A stretch of DNA of 64,000 bases from Pseudooceanicola sp. (lineage in GTDB: Bacteria; Pseudomonadota; Alphaproteobacteria; Rhodobacterales; Rhodobacteraceae), in assembly GCF_029213205.1 (NCBI RefSeq), contig NZ_JARGNH010000004.1:62001-126000 (forward strand), in the 5' to 3' direction. Position 1 is the first letter of the stretch, and every line of letters starts with the position of its first letter. The translations under genes were made by a program, and so were the position numbers. Positions 27,933 through 37,148 of the stretch are shown here, piece by piece. The notes below the pieces were generated by a model, which was given only the letters and a program-made list of their open reading frames with translations, searched no databases and was not told the DNA's origin.

Positions 27933-28088
27933 AGTTTAGATTCAACTCTATAAGCTTGATACGCCCACCGACTGACGGGCCAAGTCCCGCTCAAAGATCG
28001 GCGTCAGGCTGGACCCATTTGGCTTTTTCGGCTAGCGCAACGTACCAATTGCCTTGGGGAAGGCTTCGGAAACGGGTCTATTGCTGCC

Positions 28089-28748
28089 ATGCGTATCCTT
28101 TTTGCCTTGCTGATTGCTGCTGTCTGCGCGTGTGGATTTGTGGCGGGTTCGGCCACATCCAGCCGGGCGGAATCGCCCTTTGCTGCGACGCTGAACCAGG
28201 AGCGCAGGGCGCTCAAAGCCTTGCCCGGCGGTTCGCTGAAGGCGCTGTTGCAGCGCACCGATAGCAGCAAGCTGACCCTGGGCCGTCCGGTTGTCGAATA
28301 CAGCCGGGGCTGGGTGGCCAGCCAACCGCGCGCCAGCGGTGACGATCAATGGGCCTGCCTGGCCGAGGCGCTGTATTTCGAAGCGCGCGGCGAAACCGTC
28401 GAGGGTCAGTTTGCGGTGGCCGAGGTGATCCTGAACCGGGTCGACAGCCCGCTGTTTCCGAATTCGGTCTGCGGGGTGATCCATCAGGGCACCGGCAAGC
28501 TTTACGCTTGCCAGTTCACCTATACCTGTGATGGCCATGCCGAGGTGATCAACGAACCCCGGGCCTATCAGCGGGTGGGCAAGGTCGCCGCGGTGATGCT
28601 GTCCGGCGCCCCGCGCGCCCTGACCGATGGTGCCACCTATTACCACGCCAAGCAGGTTTCGCCGTCATGGGCTCGCCGCTTTGCCCGCACCGCCTCGATT
28701 GGGGTGCATTATTTCTATCGCCGCCACGTCCGCGTGTCATCGAACTGA
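28089..28748 (+). CDS. Secreted cell-wall hydrolase, SleB (Hydrolase_2) family
   Basis: 219 aa with signal peptide (MRILFALLIAAVCACGFVAG...). The catalytic SleB-type domain runs from WACLAEALYFEARGETVEGQFAVAEVILNRV, with the catalytic Glu in YFEARGE, to SVCGVIHQG, QFTYTCDG and GATYYHAKQVSPSW. Homologues cleave peptidoglycan (lytic transglycosylase or amidase type) in spore cortex or in Gram-negative envelopes. 156 bp separate it from ppdK, with an AT-rich stretch (27930-27960) that may hold its promoter. Confidence 0.92.
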   Translation: MRILFALLIAAVCACGFVAGSATSSRAESPFAATLNQERRALKALPGGSLKALLQRTDSSKLTLGRPVVEYSRGWVASQPRASGDDQWACLAEALYFEARGETVEGQFAVAEVILNRVDSPLFPNSVCGVIHQGTGKLYACQFTYTCDGHAEVINEPRAYQRVGKVAAVMLSGAPRALTDGATYYHAKQVSPSWARRFARTASIGVHYFYRRHVRVSSN

Positions 28749-28921
28749 TCCCAGTTATTCTGATCTCCGCCGTCCTGATCTCGGTCCTGCTGATTTCAGG
28801 CGCCGCACGGTCTGGCGTCGCAAATCTGTACTGGTTTGCCGGGTTTCGGGCTGATACCCCCGGGGCGAAATGGCATCACATGTCAGGGACGGATGCGACA
28901 GTGCCAGCGGGGCAGGAATGA
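28667..28921 (+). CDS. Possible small membrane protein overlapping the hydrolase and coupled to folB
   Basis: An 84-aa frame whose last 60 residues look protein-like: one hydrophobic segment (IELIPVILISAVLISVLLI) followed by SGVANLYWFAGFRADTPGAKW. The stop overlaps the folB ATG as ATGA (28918-28921), a classic coupling arrangement. The only ATG (28667) lies 82 nt inside the preceding gene with a poor ribosome site, so the true start is unclear. No family recognised. Confidence 0.4.
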   Translation: MGSPLCPHRLDWGALFLSPPRPRVIELIPVILISAVLISVLLISGAARSGVANLYWFAGFRADTPGAKWHHMSGTDATVPAGQE

Positions 28922-29838
28922 GCGATCAGATCAGTCAGGCCTTTGGCCATCCGCTGGCCCGTGCCATCGCCCTGTCGGGTGAGGATCCGCTGGATCGGAT
29001 TTCGCTGCGCGACCATGTCGCCGAGGTCGATATCGGCGCGTTTCAGGCCGAACGCGGCAGCAGCCAGCGGCTGCGCTTCAACGTGGTGGTCGAGGTCGCC
29101 CGCGCCGATGCCCCGCCCGAGGATGATGTTGACCGGATCCTGTCCTATGACCGGGTCACCGAAGCAATTGCCGCCGAATTGCACGCCGAGCGGTTGAACC
29201 TGCTGGAAACTCTGGCCGAACGGATCGCGCTTCGCATCCTGCACGAACCGCTTGCGGTACGGGTCTATGTGCGCATCGAAAAGCTGGATCGTGGCGCCGG
29301 GGCGCTGGGGGTCGAGATTGTCCGCTCGCGCGATGATGCGCCGCTGGCCGCCGAGGTACCGGTTGAGGCCGGGTTGCATCCGCTGGTGGTGTATCTGGGG
29401 GAAGCGGCGATCGCCTCGCCGCAACTGTCGGGCTGGCTGGACAGCTGGGCAGCCGCGGCGACACCGGTGATCCTGACGGTCGGCGTTTCTGAGCTGCCGA
29501 CACCGCGCAGCGCCGCAAGGTTGGCGCAGCGGCGGATCGACCTGCTGGCGATTGAACAGAGCGCCTGGGTGCTGGCCGGGCGCGACCGCCGCTGCGTGGT
29601 GGTGAACACCCGGACCGAACTCGACTGGGCGATGAAACATGGCCAGATCTCGGTTTGGGCGCCCTCAAAGATCGTGCTCGACGCGGTCGATGGCCCGGGT
29701 GTCGAACCGCGCGACGCCACCGGGCTGGTGGCCTGGTTCGCGGCGCTGATGGAGGCGCGCGAATTGCTGGTGATCGGTGCCGAGGCGCCGCAGGCGGCGA
29801 TGCCGGTGCGCCGGATGCATCCCGAGGCGGCGATTTGA
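28918..29838 (+). CDS. folB: Dihydroneopterin aldolase-like protein with extra C-terminal domain
   Basis: 306 aa from ATG 28918. Residues about 20-130 are a FolB/tunnelling fold domain (DRISLRDHVAEVDIGAFQAER, RLRFNVVVEVA, DRILSYDRVTEAI, LNLLETLAERIALRIL, VYVRIEKLDRG). FolB converts dihydroneopterin to hydroxymethyl-dihydropterin for folate. Residues about 135-306 form a second alpha/beta domain without a name I recognise (HPLVVYLGEA, RRCVVVNTRTELDWAMKHGQISVWAPSKIV), seen on FolB in Rhodobacteraceae. Its stop overlaps the folP TTG. Confidence 0.88.
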   Translation: MSDQISQAFGHPLARAIALSGEDPLDRISLRDHVAEVDIGAFQAERGSSQRLRFNVVVEVARADAPPEDDVDRILSYDRVTEAIAAELHAERLNLLETLAERIALRILHEPLAVRVYVRIEKLDRGAGALGVEIVRSRDDAPLAAEVPVEAGLHPLVVYLGEAAIASPQLSGWLDSWAAAATPVILTVGVSELPTPRSAARLAQRRIDLLAIEQSAWVLAGRDRRCVVVNTRTELDWAMKHGQISVWAPSKIVLDAVDGPGVEPRDATGLVAWFAALMEARELLVIGAEAPQAAMPVRRMHPEAAI

Positions 29839-30845
29839 CCGGCTATCCGTTGCCCCTTGCCGAACGCTTTGGTCAGCATGCCCTGGCCGGCAGCCGGACT
29901 CTGCGCTGGTCAAGAGCGCTGGACGCCGCGCCAGATGCCCGGTTGGGCACCGAGGCGGCCCTGCGCGCCGATCAGATCGACCGGCTCAGCGCGCCGCGTC
30001 CGGATATCTGCCATATGTCGATGGATCGCCCGCGGATCATGGGCATCCTCAACGTGACCCCGGACAGCTTTTCCGACGGCGGCCAGCATTTCGCCCTGAG
30101 TGATGCGGTGGCACGGGCGATGGCAATGGCGGTGGATGTGGATATCCTCGACATTGGCGGCGAAAGCACCCGGCCCGGCGCCCGCGAAGTGCCGGCGGCC
30201 GAGGAAATCGCCCGCACCGCCCCGGTGATCCGCGCCCTTCGCAGGGCGGGACTCACCACGCCGATCTCGATCGATACCCGCAAGGCGGCGGTGGCGGCGG
30301 CGGCGCTGGATGCCGGGGCGGATATGGTGAATGACGTCACCGCCCTGCGCTTTGACCCCGATATGGCAGCGCTGGTTGCGGATCGGGCGGTGCCCATCTG
30401 CCTGATGCATTCGGTGGCCGATCCGGAAACCATGCAGGATCACGCCGACTATCGCGATGTGCTGAGCGAGGTTTATGACCATCTGGCCGAACGTATGGAT
30501 GTGGCCGAGGCGGCGGGCATCGACCGCGCCAGGATGATCGTCGATCCCGGCATCGGCTTTGGCAAGACCGAAGACCACAACATCAAACTCCTGCAAGGGC
30601 TTGGCCTGTTGCACGCTTTGGGTGTGCCGGTGCTGCTGGGTGCCTCGCGCAAGCGCTTTATCGGCAGTATCGGTGGCGCCGAGGCGGCGGACGACAGGAT
30701 GCCGGGATCGCTCGCCGTTGCTTTGCATGGCGCCGCGCAGGGGATACATATCCTGAGAGTTCACGACACCGCTGAAACGCGGCAGGCGCTTCTGTTGTGG
30801 GAAGCATTGGCAGGCAACGAGGGACAGAACGAAAATGGGACGTAA
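29835..30845 (+). CDS. folP: Dihydropteroate synthase
   Basis: Condenses hydroxymethyl-dihydropterin diphosphate with p-aminobenzoate, the sulfonamide target. The core begins at [18 protein letters not shown], followed by [56 protein letters not shown] and [11 protein letters not shown]. The TTG at 29835 overlaps the folB stop (TTGA) and gives 336 aa with an N-terminal extension of about 60 residues, as is usual for this group; an internal ATG near 30015 would give only the core. The last 11 nt overlap glmM. Confidence 0.94.
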   Translation: MTGYPLPLAERFGQHALAGSRTLRWSRALDAAPDARLGTEAALRADQIDRLSAPRPDICHMSMDRPRIMGILNVTPDSFSDGGQHFALSDAVARAMAMAVDVDILDIGGESTRPGAREVPAAEEIARTAPVIRALRRAGLTTPISIDTRKAAVAAAALDAGADMVNDVTALRFDPDMAALVADRAVPICLMHSVADPETMQDHADYRDVLSEVYDHLAERMDVAEAAGIDRARMIVDPGIGFGKTEDHNIKLLQGLGLLHALGVPVLLGASRKRFIGSIGGAEAADDRMPGSLAVALHGAAQGIHILRVHDTAETRQALLLWEALAGNEGQNENGT

Positions 30846-32178
30846 GCTGTTTGGAACCGACGGCATCCGGGGCCGGGCCAATACCGAACCAATGACGGTG
30901 GAAACCGCCGTTCGGGTCGGTGCGGCTGTCGGGCGCTATTTCCGCAAGGACCATAGCCGCGACCACCGGGTGGTGATCGGCAAGGACACCCGGCGCTCTG
31001 GCTATATGTTCGAAAACGCTCTGACCGCCGGCCTGACCTCGACCGGGATGAATGTGCTGTTGCTCGGCCCGGTGCCGACGCCGGCAGTCGGGCTGCTGAC
31101 CGTGTCGATGCGGGCTGATCTGGGGGTGATGATCTCGGCCAGCCACAATCAGGCCGAAGACAATGGCATCAAGTTCTTTGGCCCCGACGGGTTCAAGCTG
31201 TCGGATACCGCCGAAGCCGAGATCGAGGCGATGGTCGCCGAAGGTGTCGAAGCAGCGCAGGCGAGCAATATCGGTCGCGCCCGGCGGATTGACGAGGGCC
31301 GGTTCCGTTACATGGAGCGGCTGAAAACCACGCTGCCCGCCGGGATCCGCCTGGCCGGGCTCAAGGTGGTGGTCGATTGCGCCAATGGCGCCGCGCATCG
31401 CACCGCCCCCGATCTGCTGTGGGAACTGGGGGCCGAGGTGATCCCGATCGCCACCTCGCCGAATGGCTATAACATCAATGAAAACTGCGGCTCGACCCAT
31501 CCCGACGTGGCAGCGGCGGCGGTGGTGGCGCATCACGCTGACCTCGGCATCTGCCTGGACGGGGACGCTGACCGGGTGATCCTGATCGATGAAACCGGCA
31601 AGATCGCCGATGGCGATCAGGTGATGGCGCTGCTGGCCTCGCGCTGGTCCGAAGAGGGCCGCCTGAAGGGCGGGGCGCTGGTGGCGACGATCATGTCGAA
31701 CCTCGGGCTGGAATATTACCTGCGCGCCCGGGGGCTGCGGCTGGAACGCACCAATGTCGGCGACCGCTATGTGGTCGAACGGATGCGCCAGGGCGGGTTC
31801 AACCTGGGTGGTGAACAATCTGGCCATATCGTGATGACCGATTTCGCCACCACCGGCGACGGGTTGATGGCCGGGCTGCAATTCATCGCGGCAATGGTTG
31901 GCAGCGGCCTGCCGGCCTCGGCCCTGGCGGCGCAGTTCGAACAGGTGCCGCAATTGCTGAAGAACGTCTCCTACAAGACCGGCACCGATCCGCTGTCGGA
32001 TGCCGAGGTGCAACAGGCGATCGCCAGCGCCAAGGCAAGGTTGGGCACCAGCGGCCGCCTGGTGATCCGCAAATCCGGGACCGAGCCGCTGATCCGGGTG
32101 ATGGCCGAATGCGAGGACGAAGACCGGATGAAGGCCGCCGTCGACAATGTGATCGGCGCGGTGCAACAGGCGGTTTGA
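30835..32178 (+). CDS. glmM: Phosphoglucosamine mutase
   Basis: Interconverts glucosamine-6-phosphate and glucosamine-1-phosphate for UDP-GlcNAc, thus peptidoglycan and lipid A. 447 aa: [10 protein letters not shown] at the N-terminus, the active phosphoserine in [20 protein letters not shown] (S103), the metal loop [11 protein letters not shown] and the sugar-binding GGEQSGHI. The C-terminal phosphate site is [15 protein letters not shown]. It overlaps folP by 11 nt, the common folP-glmM pairing. Confidence 0.98.
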   Translation: MGRKLFGTDGIRGRANTEPMTVETAVRVGAAVGRYFRKDHSRDHRVVIGKDTRRSGYMFENALTAGLTSTGMNVLLLGPVPTPAVGLLTVSMRADLGVMISASHNQAEDNGIKFFGPDGFKLSDTAEAEIEAMVAEGVEAAQASNIGRARRIDEGRFRYMERLKTTLPAGIRLAGLKVVVDCANGAAHRTAPDLLWELGAEVIPIATSPNGYNINENCGSTHPDVAAAAVVAHHADLGICLDGDADRVILIDETGKIADGDQVMALLASRWSEEGRLKGGALVATIMSNLGLEYYLRARGLRLERTNVGDRYVVERMRQGGFNLGGEQSGHIVMTDFATTGDGLMAGLQFIAAMVGSGLPASALAAQFEQVPQLLKNVSYKTGTDPLSDAEVQQAIASAKARLGTSGRLVIRKSGTEPLIRVMAECEDEDRMKAAVDNVIGAVQQAV

Positions 32179-32224
32179 TCGCGGCACTGGCGCAGGCTGG
32201 CCGGGAACTTCCGCGAATTGAACG

Positions 32225-32252
32225 AAAAAAGGGCGCCCAATGGGCGCCCTTT
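32225..32252. terminator. Bidirectional terminator between glmM and ilvC
   Basis: GGGCGCCC (32231-32238), loop AAT, GGGCGCCC (32242-32249). It is flanked by AAAAAA on the left and TTT on the right, so it works for both convergent genes. Confidence 0.88.
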
Positions 32253-32276
32253 CCGATTCTCAGGACAGCGCCCCGA

Positions 32277-33323
<1,047 letters not shown>

Positions 33324-33441
33324 TCACCGGCGGTTCTGGGCGCAGCATAGACCTCGGGCCTCGAATTGGATTGCATCTCTTGCTGATTTCACTCACTTTA
33401 TCGGATATTCATTCTCTATTCACAACGAATCCGTAAAATTC

Positions 33442-33897
33442 ATGCTTACCGATACCGATCGTCGTATCCTGCGTCAGCTGCAGGCCGACCCGGCCGCCAG
33501 CGCGGCCGAGCTGGCCGACCGTGCCGGACTCAATGCCGCGACCTGCTGGCGGCGGCTGGAAAAGCTGCGTGAGAGCGGGGTGATTCGTGGCACCGGTGCG
33601 GTGATCGACTGGCGGGCCCTGGGCTGGGAGGTCGAGGTAAGCCTGCGCATCACCCTCGACAAGACCGCGCCGCGCGCCTTTGACGACTTCCTCATCGCCG
33701 CAAGGCAGGTGCCGGAAGTGCTCGAAATTCAGACCTTCCTTGGCCAGGTCGATGTCCGCCTCGGGCTGATCGCCCGCGATATGGGGCATTACAGGGATAT
33801 CTACCGCGACCGCATCCTGACCCTGCCGCATATCATCGATGTGCAGGCCCTGATGCATCTCGCCCGGGTGAAATCCGATATGGCGCTGCCGATATGA
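33442..33897 (+). CDS. Lrp/AsnC-family regulator, first of a pair
   Basis: 151 aa from ATG 33442. Winged-helix domain: DTDRRILRQLQADPAASAAELADRAGLNAATCWRRLEKLRESGVIRG (residues 3-49). RAM/ligand domain: VLEIQTFLGQVDVRLGLIARDMGHYRDIYRDRILTLPHI. Lrp/AsnC proteins form dimers or octamers and sense amino acids. Its last 4 nt overlap the second Lrp gene. The position opposite ilvC suggests control of branched-chain amino-acid synthesis; this is inference. Confidence 0.93.
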   Translation: MLTDTDRRILRQLQADPAASAAELADRAGLNAATCWRRLEKLRESGVIRGTGAVIDWRALGWEVEVSLRITLDKTAPRAFDDFLIAARQVPEVLEIQTFLGQVDVRLGLIARDMGHYRDIYRDRILTLPHIIDVQALMHLARVKSDMALPI

Positions 33898-34352
33898 TCG
33901 CTCTGGATGACATCGACCGCCGTTTGCTGCGCCTGCTGGTCGAGGATTCGGGGCAGGGGGCCGGGGCGCTGGGACGCAGGGTCGGGCTGTCGCAACCGGC
34001 GGCCTGGCGGCGGATCAAACGTTTGCAGGACAGCGGCGTGCTGGCCGGGCACCGGCTCGACCTCGATCTGGCGCAGCTCGGCTTTGGCGTCACCGTCTTT
34101 CTCGGGGTCAAGATCACCACCAGGGGCCGGCTCAGCGTCGAGGATTTCGAACGCGCCGTCAGCGCCATCCCCGAGGTGCAGTCGGTCGAGCACATCCTTG
34201 GCCTTTACGACTACCGGTTGCGGGTCACCGCGCGCGACATTGCCGATTTCGAACGGGTGCTGCGACGCCGGATCATGACCCTGCCCGGGGTGGCCAATGT
34301 CGATGCCAATGTGATGCTCTCCGAGGAACGCCTGCCTGGCCCCCTCGGCTGA
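33894..34352 (+). CDS. Lrp/AsnC-family regulator, second of a pair
   Basis: 152 aa. HTH: ALDDIDRRLLRLLVEDSGQGAGALGRRVGLSQPAAWRRIKRL. The RAM domain includes EVQSVEHILGLYDYRLRVTARDIADFERVLRRRIMTLPGV. It starts at ATGA 33894, overlapping the first regulator. The two differ in recognition helix (NAATCWRRL against SQPAAWRRI), so they may read different sites or form mixed oligomers. A hairpin element follows. Confidence 0.93.
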   Translation: MIALDDIDRRLLRLLVEDSGQGAGALGRRVGLSQPAAWRRIKRLQDSGVLAGHRLDLDLAQLGFGVTVFLGVKITTRGRLSVEDFERAVSAIPEVQSVEHILGLYDYRLRVTARDIADFERVLRRRIMTLPGVANVDANVMLSEERLPGPLG

Positions 34353-34360
34353 TCCCGCCT

Positions 34361-34419
34361 CTGCAGTTTCCTCTGGTCGAAAATATCCTGGGGGAGCGCG
34401 AGGGGGCAAAGCCCCCTCG
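34361..34419 (-). repeat. Intergenic hairpin element, copy 2
   Basis: Read on the minus strand: CGAGGGGGC / GCCCCCTCG hairpin (34399-34419, loop AAA on plus), a C-rich run, then AGGATATTTT-N2-ACCAGAGGAA (34368-34389). The core matches copy 1 at 1279-1300 in all but the two spacer bases. It lies between the convergent Lrp gene and the UbiH-type gene, so the hairpin can serve as terminator. Confidence 0.65.
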
Positions 34420-34445
34420 TTCCGAGCCGAAAACCCGGCGTGACC

Positions 34446-35654
34446 TTAGCCCGTCCTTGCGCCCAGCCCCATCTGCATCAGCAGCTTGCGCACCGGCGCC
34501 GCACCATAGAGCGCCGACAACCCGGCAGCGCGCAGATCGCGCATCGGCTGCGCCTGGATCTGGCTGGCCCGGTTCAGCGCGTCGATGCCGGCGGCGCGGA
34601 TTCGCACCTCGCCATGACGGGCCTTGTGATAGGCCTCCAGCACCTCAGCGCGGCCTGGATCGTCGCGATGCGCCAGCGCCAGATCGCGCAGGGCGCGCAG
34701 ATCGCCAAGGCTCATGTTCAGCCCCTGCGCCCCGATCGGCGGCACCACATGCGCCGCTTCGGCCAGCAGCGCCAGCCGTTGGCCGGCCATCCGTTCGGCC
34801 ACCTGGGTGATGATCGGCCAGACGGCGCGCCGGGTCGCCAGGGTCAGCGGTCCGAACAGCCCGCAGGAGCGGCGCAGCATCTCGGCTTCGAAATCCGCGA
34901 CCGGCATTGCCGCCAGCTCCATCGCGCGGGGCCCGTCCTCCATCCAGACCACCCCCGAGCAGGGCAGGCCATCGCGATCCGGCAGCGGCACCAGGGTAAA
35001 GGGCCCGCCGGAGCGGTGGATTTCGGTCGAGACGTTTTCATGTGGCACCGGATGCGTCACGGCAAAGGCCAGCGCCTTTTGCCCATAGCGCGTCACCTTG
35101 ACGCCGATCCCCGCCGCCCTGCGCATCGCTGAGTCGCGCCCGTCCGCCGCGATCACCAGTTTCGTGCGGACCCTGGTGCCATCACTCAGGCTGACCCGCG
35201 CCTCGTTCAGCCGGGTGAACAGGGCGGTGGTGCCGGTGCCGGGGCGAAACTCGACAGTGTCCAACGCCGCGATTCGGGCCACCATTTCGCGGCGGAGCAG
35301 CCAGTTCGGCAGGTTCCAGCCAAAGGGCAGATCGCCGATCTCGGTGCTGTCGAAATCACGCTGTTGCCGGGCGACCGGATCCGGCCCGCCGGCATCGACG
35401 ATACGCATGATCCGCAGCGCTGCCGCATGCGGTTCCAGCGTCGCCCAAAGACCGGCGTCCGCCAGCAGCTCCCGGGCCGGTTGCAGAAAGGCGGTGGTGC
35501 GCATATCCGCGCCGTCCGCCTCGGAATCGGTGATCGGCGGTGCCGGATCAACGCAAAGCACCTTGAAGCCTTCGTTGCCCAGCAGGCAGGCGGCGGTCAA
35601 CCCGGCGACACCGCCGCCGGAAATCACCATGTCATAGTCGAAATCGCGCGCCAT
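34446..35654 (-). CDS. UbiH/UbiF/Coq6-family FAD monooxygenase
   Basis: A 402-aa flavoprotein hydroxylase, most likely for a ring hydroxylation in ubiquinone synthesis. The FAD fingerprint is ISGGGVAGLTAACLLG, then NLPNWLLRREMVARI, VIAADGRDSAMRRAAGI and LLAEAAHVVPPIGAQGLNMSLGD. The last motif is usually GDAAH; here AEAAH replaces the Asp, which seems to be a group variant. Which ring position is hydroxylated (UbiH, UbiF or alphaproteobacterial UbiL role) cannot be told from sequence alone. Confidence 0.88.
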   Translation of the reverse strand: MARDFDYDMVISGGGVAGLTAACLLGNEGFKVLCVDPAPPITDSEADGADMRTTAFLQPARELLADAGLWATLEPHAAALRIMRIVDAGGPDPVARQQRDFDSTEIGDLPFGWNLPNWLLRREMVARIAALDTVEFRPGTGTTALFTRLNEARVSLSDGTRVRTKLVIAADGRDSAMRRAAGIGVKVTRYGQKALAFAVTHPVPHENVSTEIHRSGGPFTLVPLPDRDGLPCSGVVWMEDGPRAMELAAMPVADFEAEMLRRSCGLFGPLTLATRRAVWPIITQVAERMAGQRLALLAEAAHVVPPIGAQGLNMSLGDLRALRDLALAHRDDPGRAEVLEAYHKARHGEVRIRAAGIDALNRASQIQAQPMRDLRAAGLSALYGAAPVRKLLMQMGLGARTG

Positions 35655-35725
35655 GTTCCGCCCCTTTCGGCCTTTGCTAGGTCATCCGCGGCCCGGCGTC
35701 CAAGCGGCATTCGGTCCCGCCTGGG

Positions 35726-36394
35726 TTACAGCAGCCGCGCCAGAAAGCCGTTCAGATCGTCGGTGTGGTGATGGATATGCGCGGCCGGTTCCGGCTGGTC
35801 GGCGACATGAACGGTGCGCATTCCCATCGCGTGTGGGGCGGCCAGGTTGCGGGGATCATCCTCGAACATCGCGGCCTGCGCCGGGTTGAGCCCGTCGCGG
35901 GCAAAGACCGTGTCAAAGGCGGCGCGGTCGGGTTTGGGATGAAACCCGGCCTCCTCAACCCCGTAGATCGCATCGAACACCCCGTTCAGCCCGCGCGCCG
36001 TCACCACCCGTTCGGCATAGGGTGCCGTGCCATTGGTATAGACGATCTTGCGCCCCGGCAGCGCCCGGATCCGTGCGGCGAGCACCGCATCCGTCTGAAG
36101 ATGGCTGAGGTCGATTTCATGCACATGGGTCAGGTAGGGGCCCGGGTCGACGTCATGCAGGCGCATCAGCCCGGCCAGGGTGGTGCCGTGATCGCGCCAA
36201 TAGCTGCGGCGCAGGAAATTGGCCTCGTCCAGATCCACCCCCAGCGCCTGCATCACGTATTCGCTCATCTTGACTTCGATCTGGGCGAACAGCCGAGCCG
36301 AGGGCGGGTAGAGTGTGTTGTCGAGGTCGAACACCCAGCTGCGCACATGTGCGAATCCGGGGCCGAGGTCGTCGAGATTGGAAGCGGTGTTCAT
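35726..36394 (-). CDS. HAD-type pyrimidine 5'-nucleotidase
   Basis: 222 aa, HAD superfamily of the YjjG/SDT1 type. Motif I is FDLDNTLYPP with catalytic Asp pair; YWRDHGTTLAGLM and VYTNGTAPYAERV (motif II) follow, then HPKPDRAAF (motif III Lys) and FEDDPRNL (motif IV). The LYPP after motif I is typical of the pyrimidine 5'-nucleotidase subgroup. Probable substrates are nucleoside monophosphates. Divergent from the GntR gene over a spacer holding an 8-bp inverted repeat. Confidence 0.9.
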   Translation of the reverse strand: MNTASNLDDLGPGFAHVRSWVFDLDNTLYPPSARLFAQIEVKMSEYVMQALGVDLDEANFLRRSYWRDHGTTLAGLMRLHDVDPGPYLTHVHEIDLSHLQTDAVLAARIRALPGRKIVYTNGTAPYAERVVTARGLNGVFDAIYGVEEAGFHPKPDRAAFDTVFARDGLNPAQAAMFEDDPRNLAAPHAMGMRTVHVADQPEPAAHIHHHTDDLNGFLARLL

Positions 36395-36405
36395 CCCGCC
36401 AATCT

Positions 36406-36439
36406 AAGTGGCGCGTCGGGGTGGGACAAGCCGCCACTT
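36406..36439. promoter_or_regulatory. Inverted repeat between divergent genes, candidate operator
   Basis: AAGTGGCG (36406-36413) and CGCCACTT (36432-36439), perfect arms 18 nt apart. It lies between the HAD nucleotidase start (36394) and the GntR start (36474), a natural place for autoregulation. Half-site spacing is wide for GntR, so a hairpin is the alternative. Confidence 0.35.
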
Positions 36440-36473
36440 GCCCGCCAGGGGCGGGCGCGGCTAGGGTCGCGCG

Positions 36474-37148
36474 ATGAAAGAGACATCCGCAAAACCCCGC
36501 CCGGCGAAACCGGCCCCGGCTGACGCCTATGCGCTGATCCTCGAGGCGATAGATGTCGGCGATTACCGGCCCGGCGACCGGCTGGTGGAAAGCGATCTGG
36601 CGGAACGCTTCGGCGTGTCGCGCACCCCGATCCGCGAGGCGCTGCAGCGGCTGGAAACCCAATCGCTGCTGACCCGCGACGGGCGCTCGCTGATTGTCGC
36701 CTCGCTCGATCACAATCAACTGGCTGAGCTCTACGCGGTGCGGGCCGAGCTTGAATCGCTGGCGGCGCGGCTGGCGGCGCGTCATGCCACCGCCGAAGAG
36801 ATGAAGGTGCTGTCCGACATGGTCGCCGCCGACCGGGCCTTGCTGGGAGACCCGGGCGCGCTGGCCCGGGCCAACCGGCGGTTTCACAAGCAGATCCACC
36901 TGGCCTCGCACAATCGGTTTCTGGTGCAGCAGCTGGATCTGGTGCATCGCTCGATGGCCTTGCTGGCGACGACCTCGCTGGCGGCGCAGGGCCGCGACGC
37001 GGCGGCCCTGGCTGAACATGATGCGATTGTCAGCGCGATCTGTGCCCGCGACGAGGGCCGCGCCGGCGAGGCGCTGCGCGATCATATATCAAAGGCGTTC
37101 ATCACCCGGCTCAAGCTTGATTCTGGCGGTGTGGCGCCAGTGGCATAG
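36474..37148 (+). CDS. GntR-family (FadR subfamily, FCD domain) regulator
   Basis: 224 aa. Winged HTH at residues about 20-85 (YRPGDRLVESDLAERFGVSRTPIREALQRLETQSLL). The FCD ligand domain has three conserved His/Asp/Arg positions visible in NRRFHKQIHLASHN and EHDAIVSAI. FCD regulators respond to organic acids. The effector is unknown. Its 3' end overlaps the convergent glycosyltransferase gene by 67 bp. Confidence 0.93.
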   Translation: MKETSAKPRPAKPAPADAYALILEAIDVGDYRPGDRLVESDLAERFGVSRTPIREALQRLETQSLLTRDGRSLIVASLDHNQLAELYAVRAELESLAARLAARHATAEEMKVLSDMVAADRALLGDPGALARANRRFHKQIHLASHNRFLVQQLDLVHRSMALLATTSLAAQGRDAAALAEHDAIVSAICARDEGRAGEALRDHISKAFITRLKLDSGGVAPVA

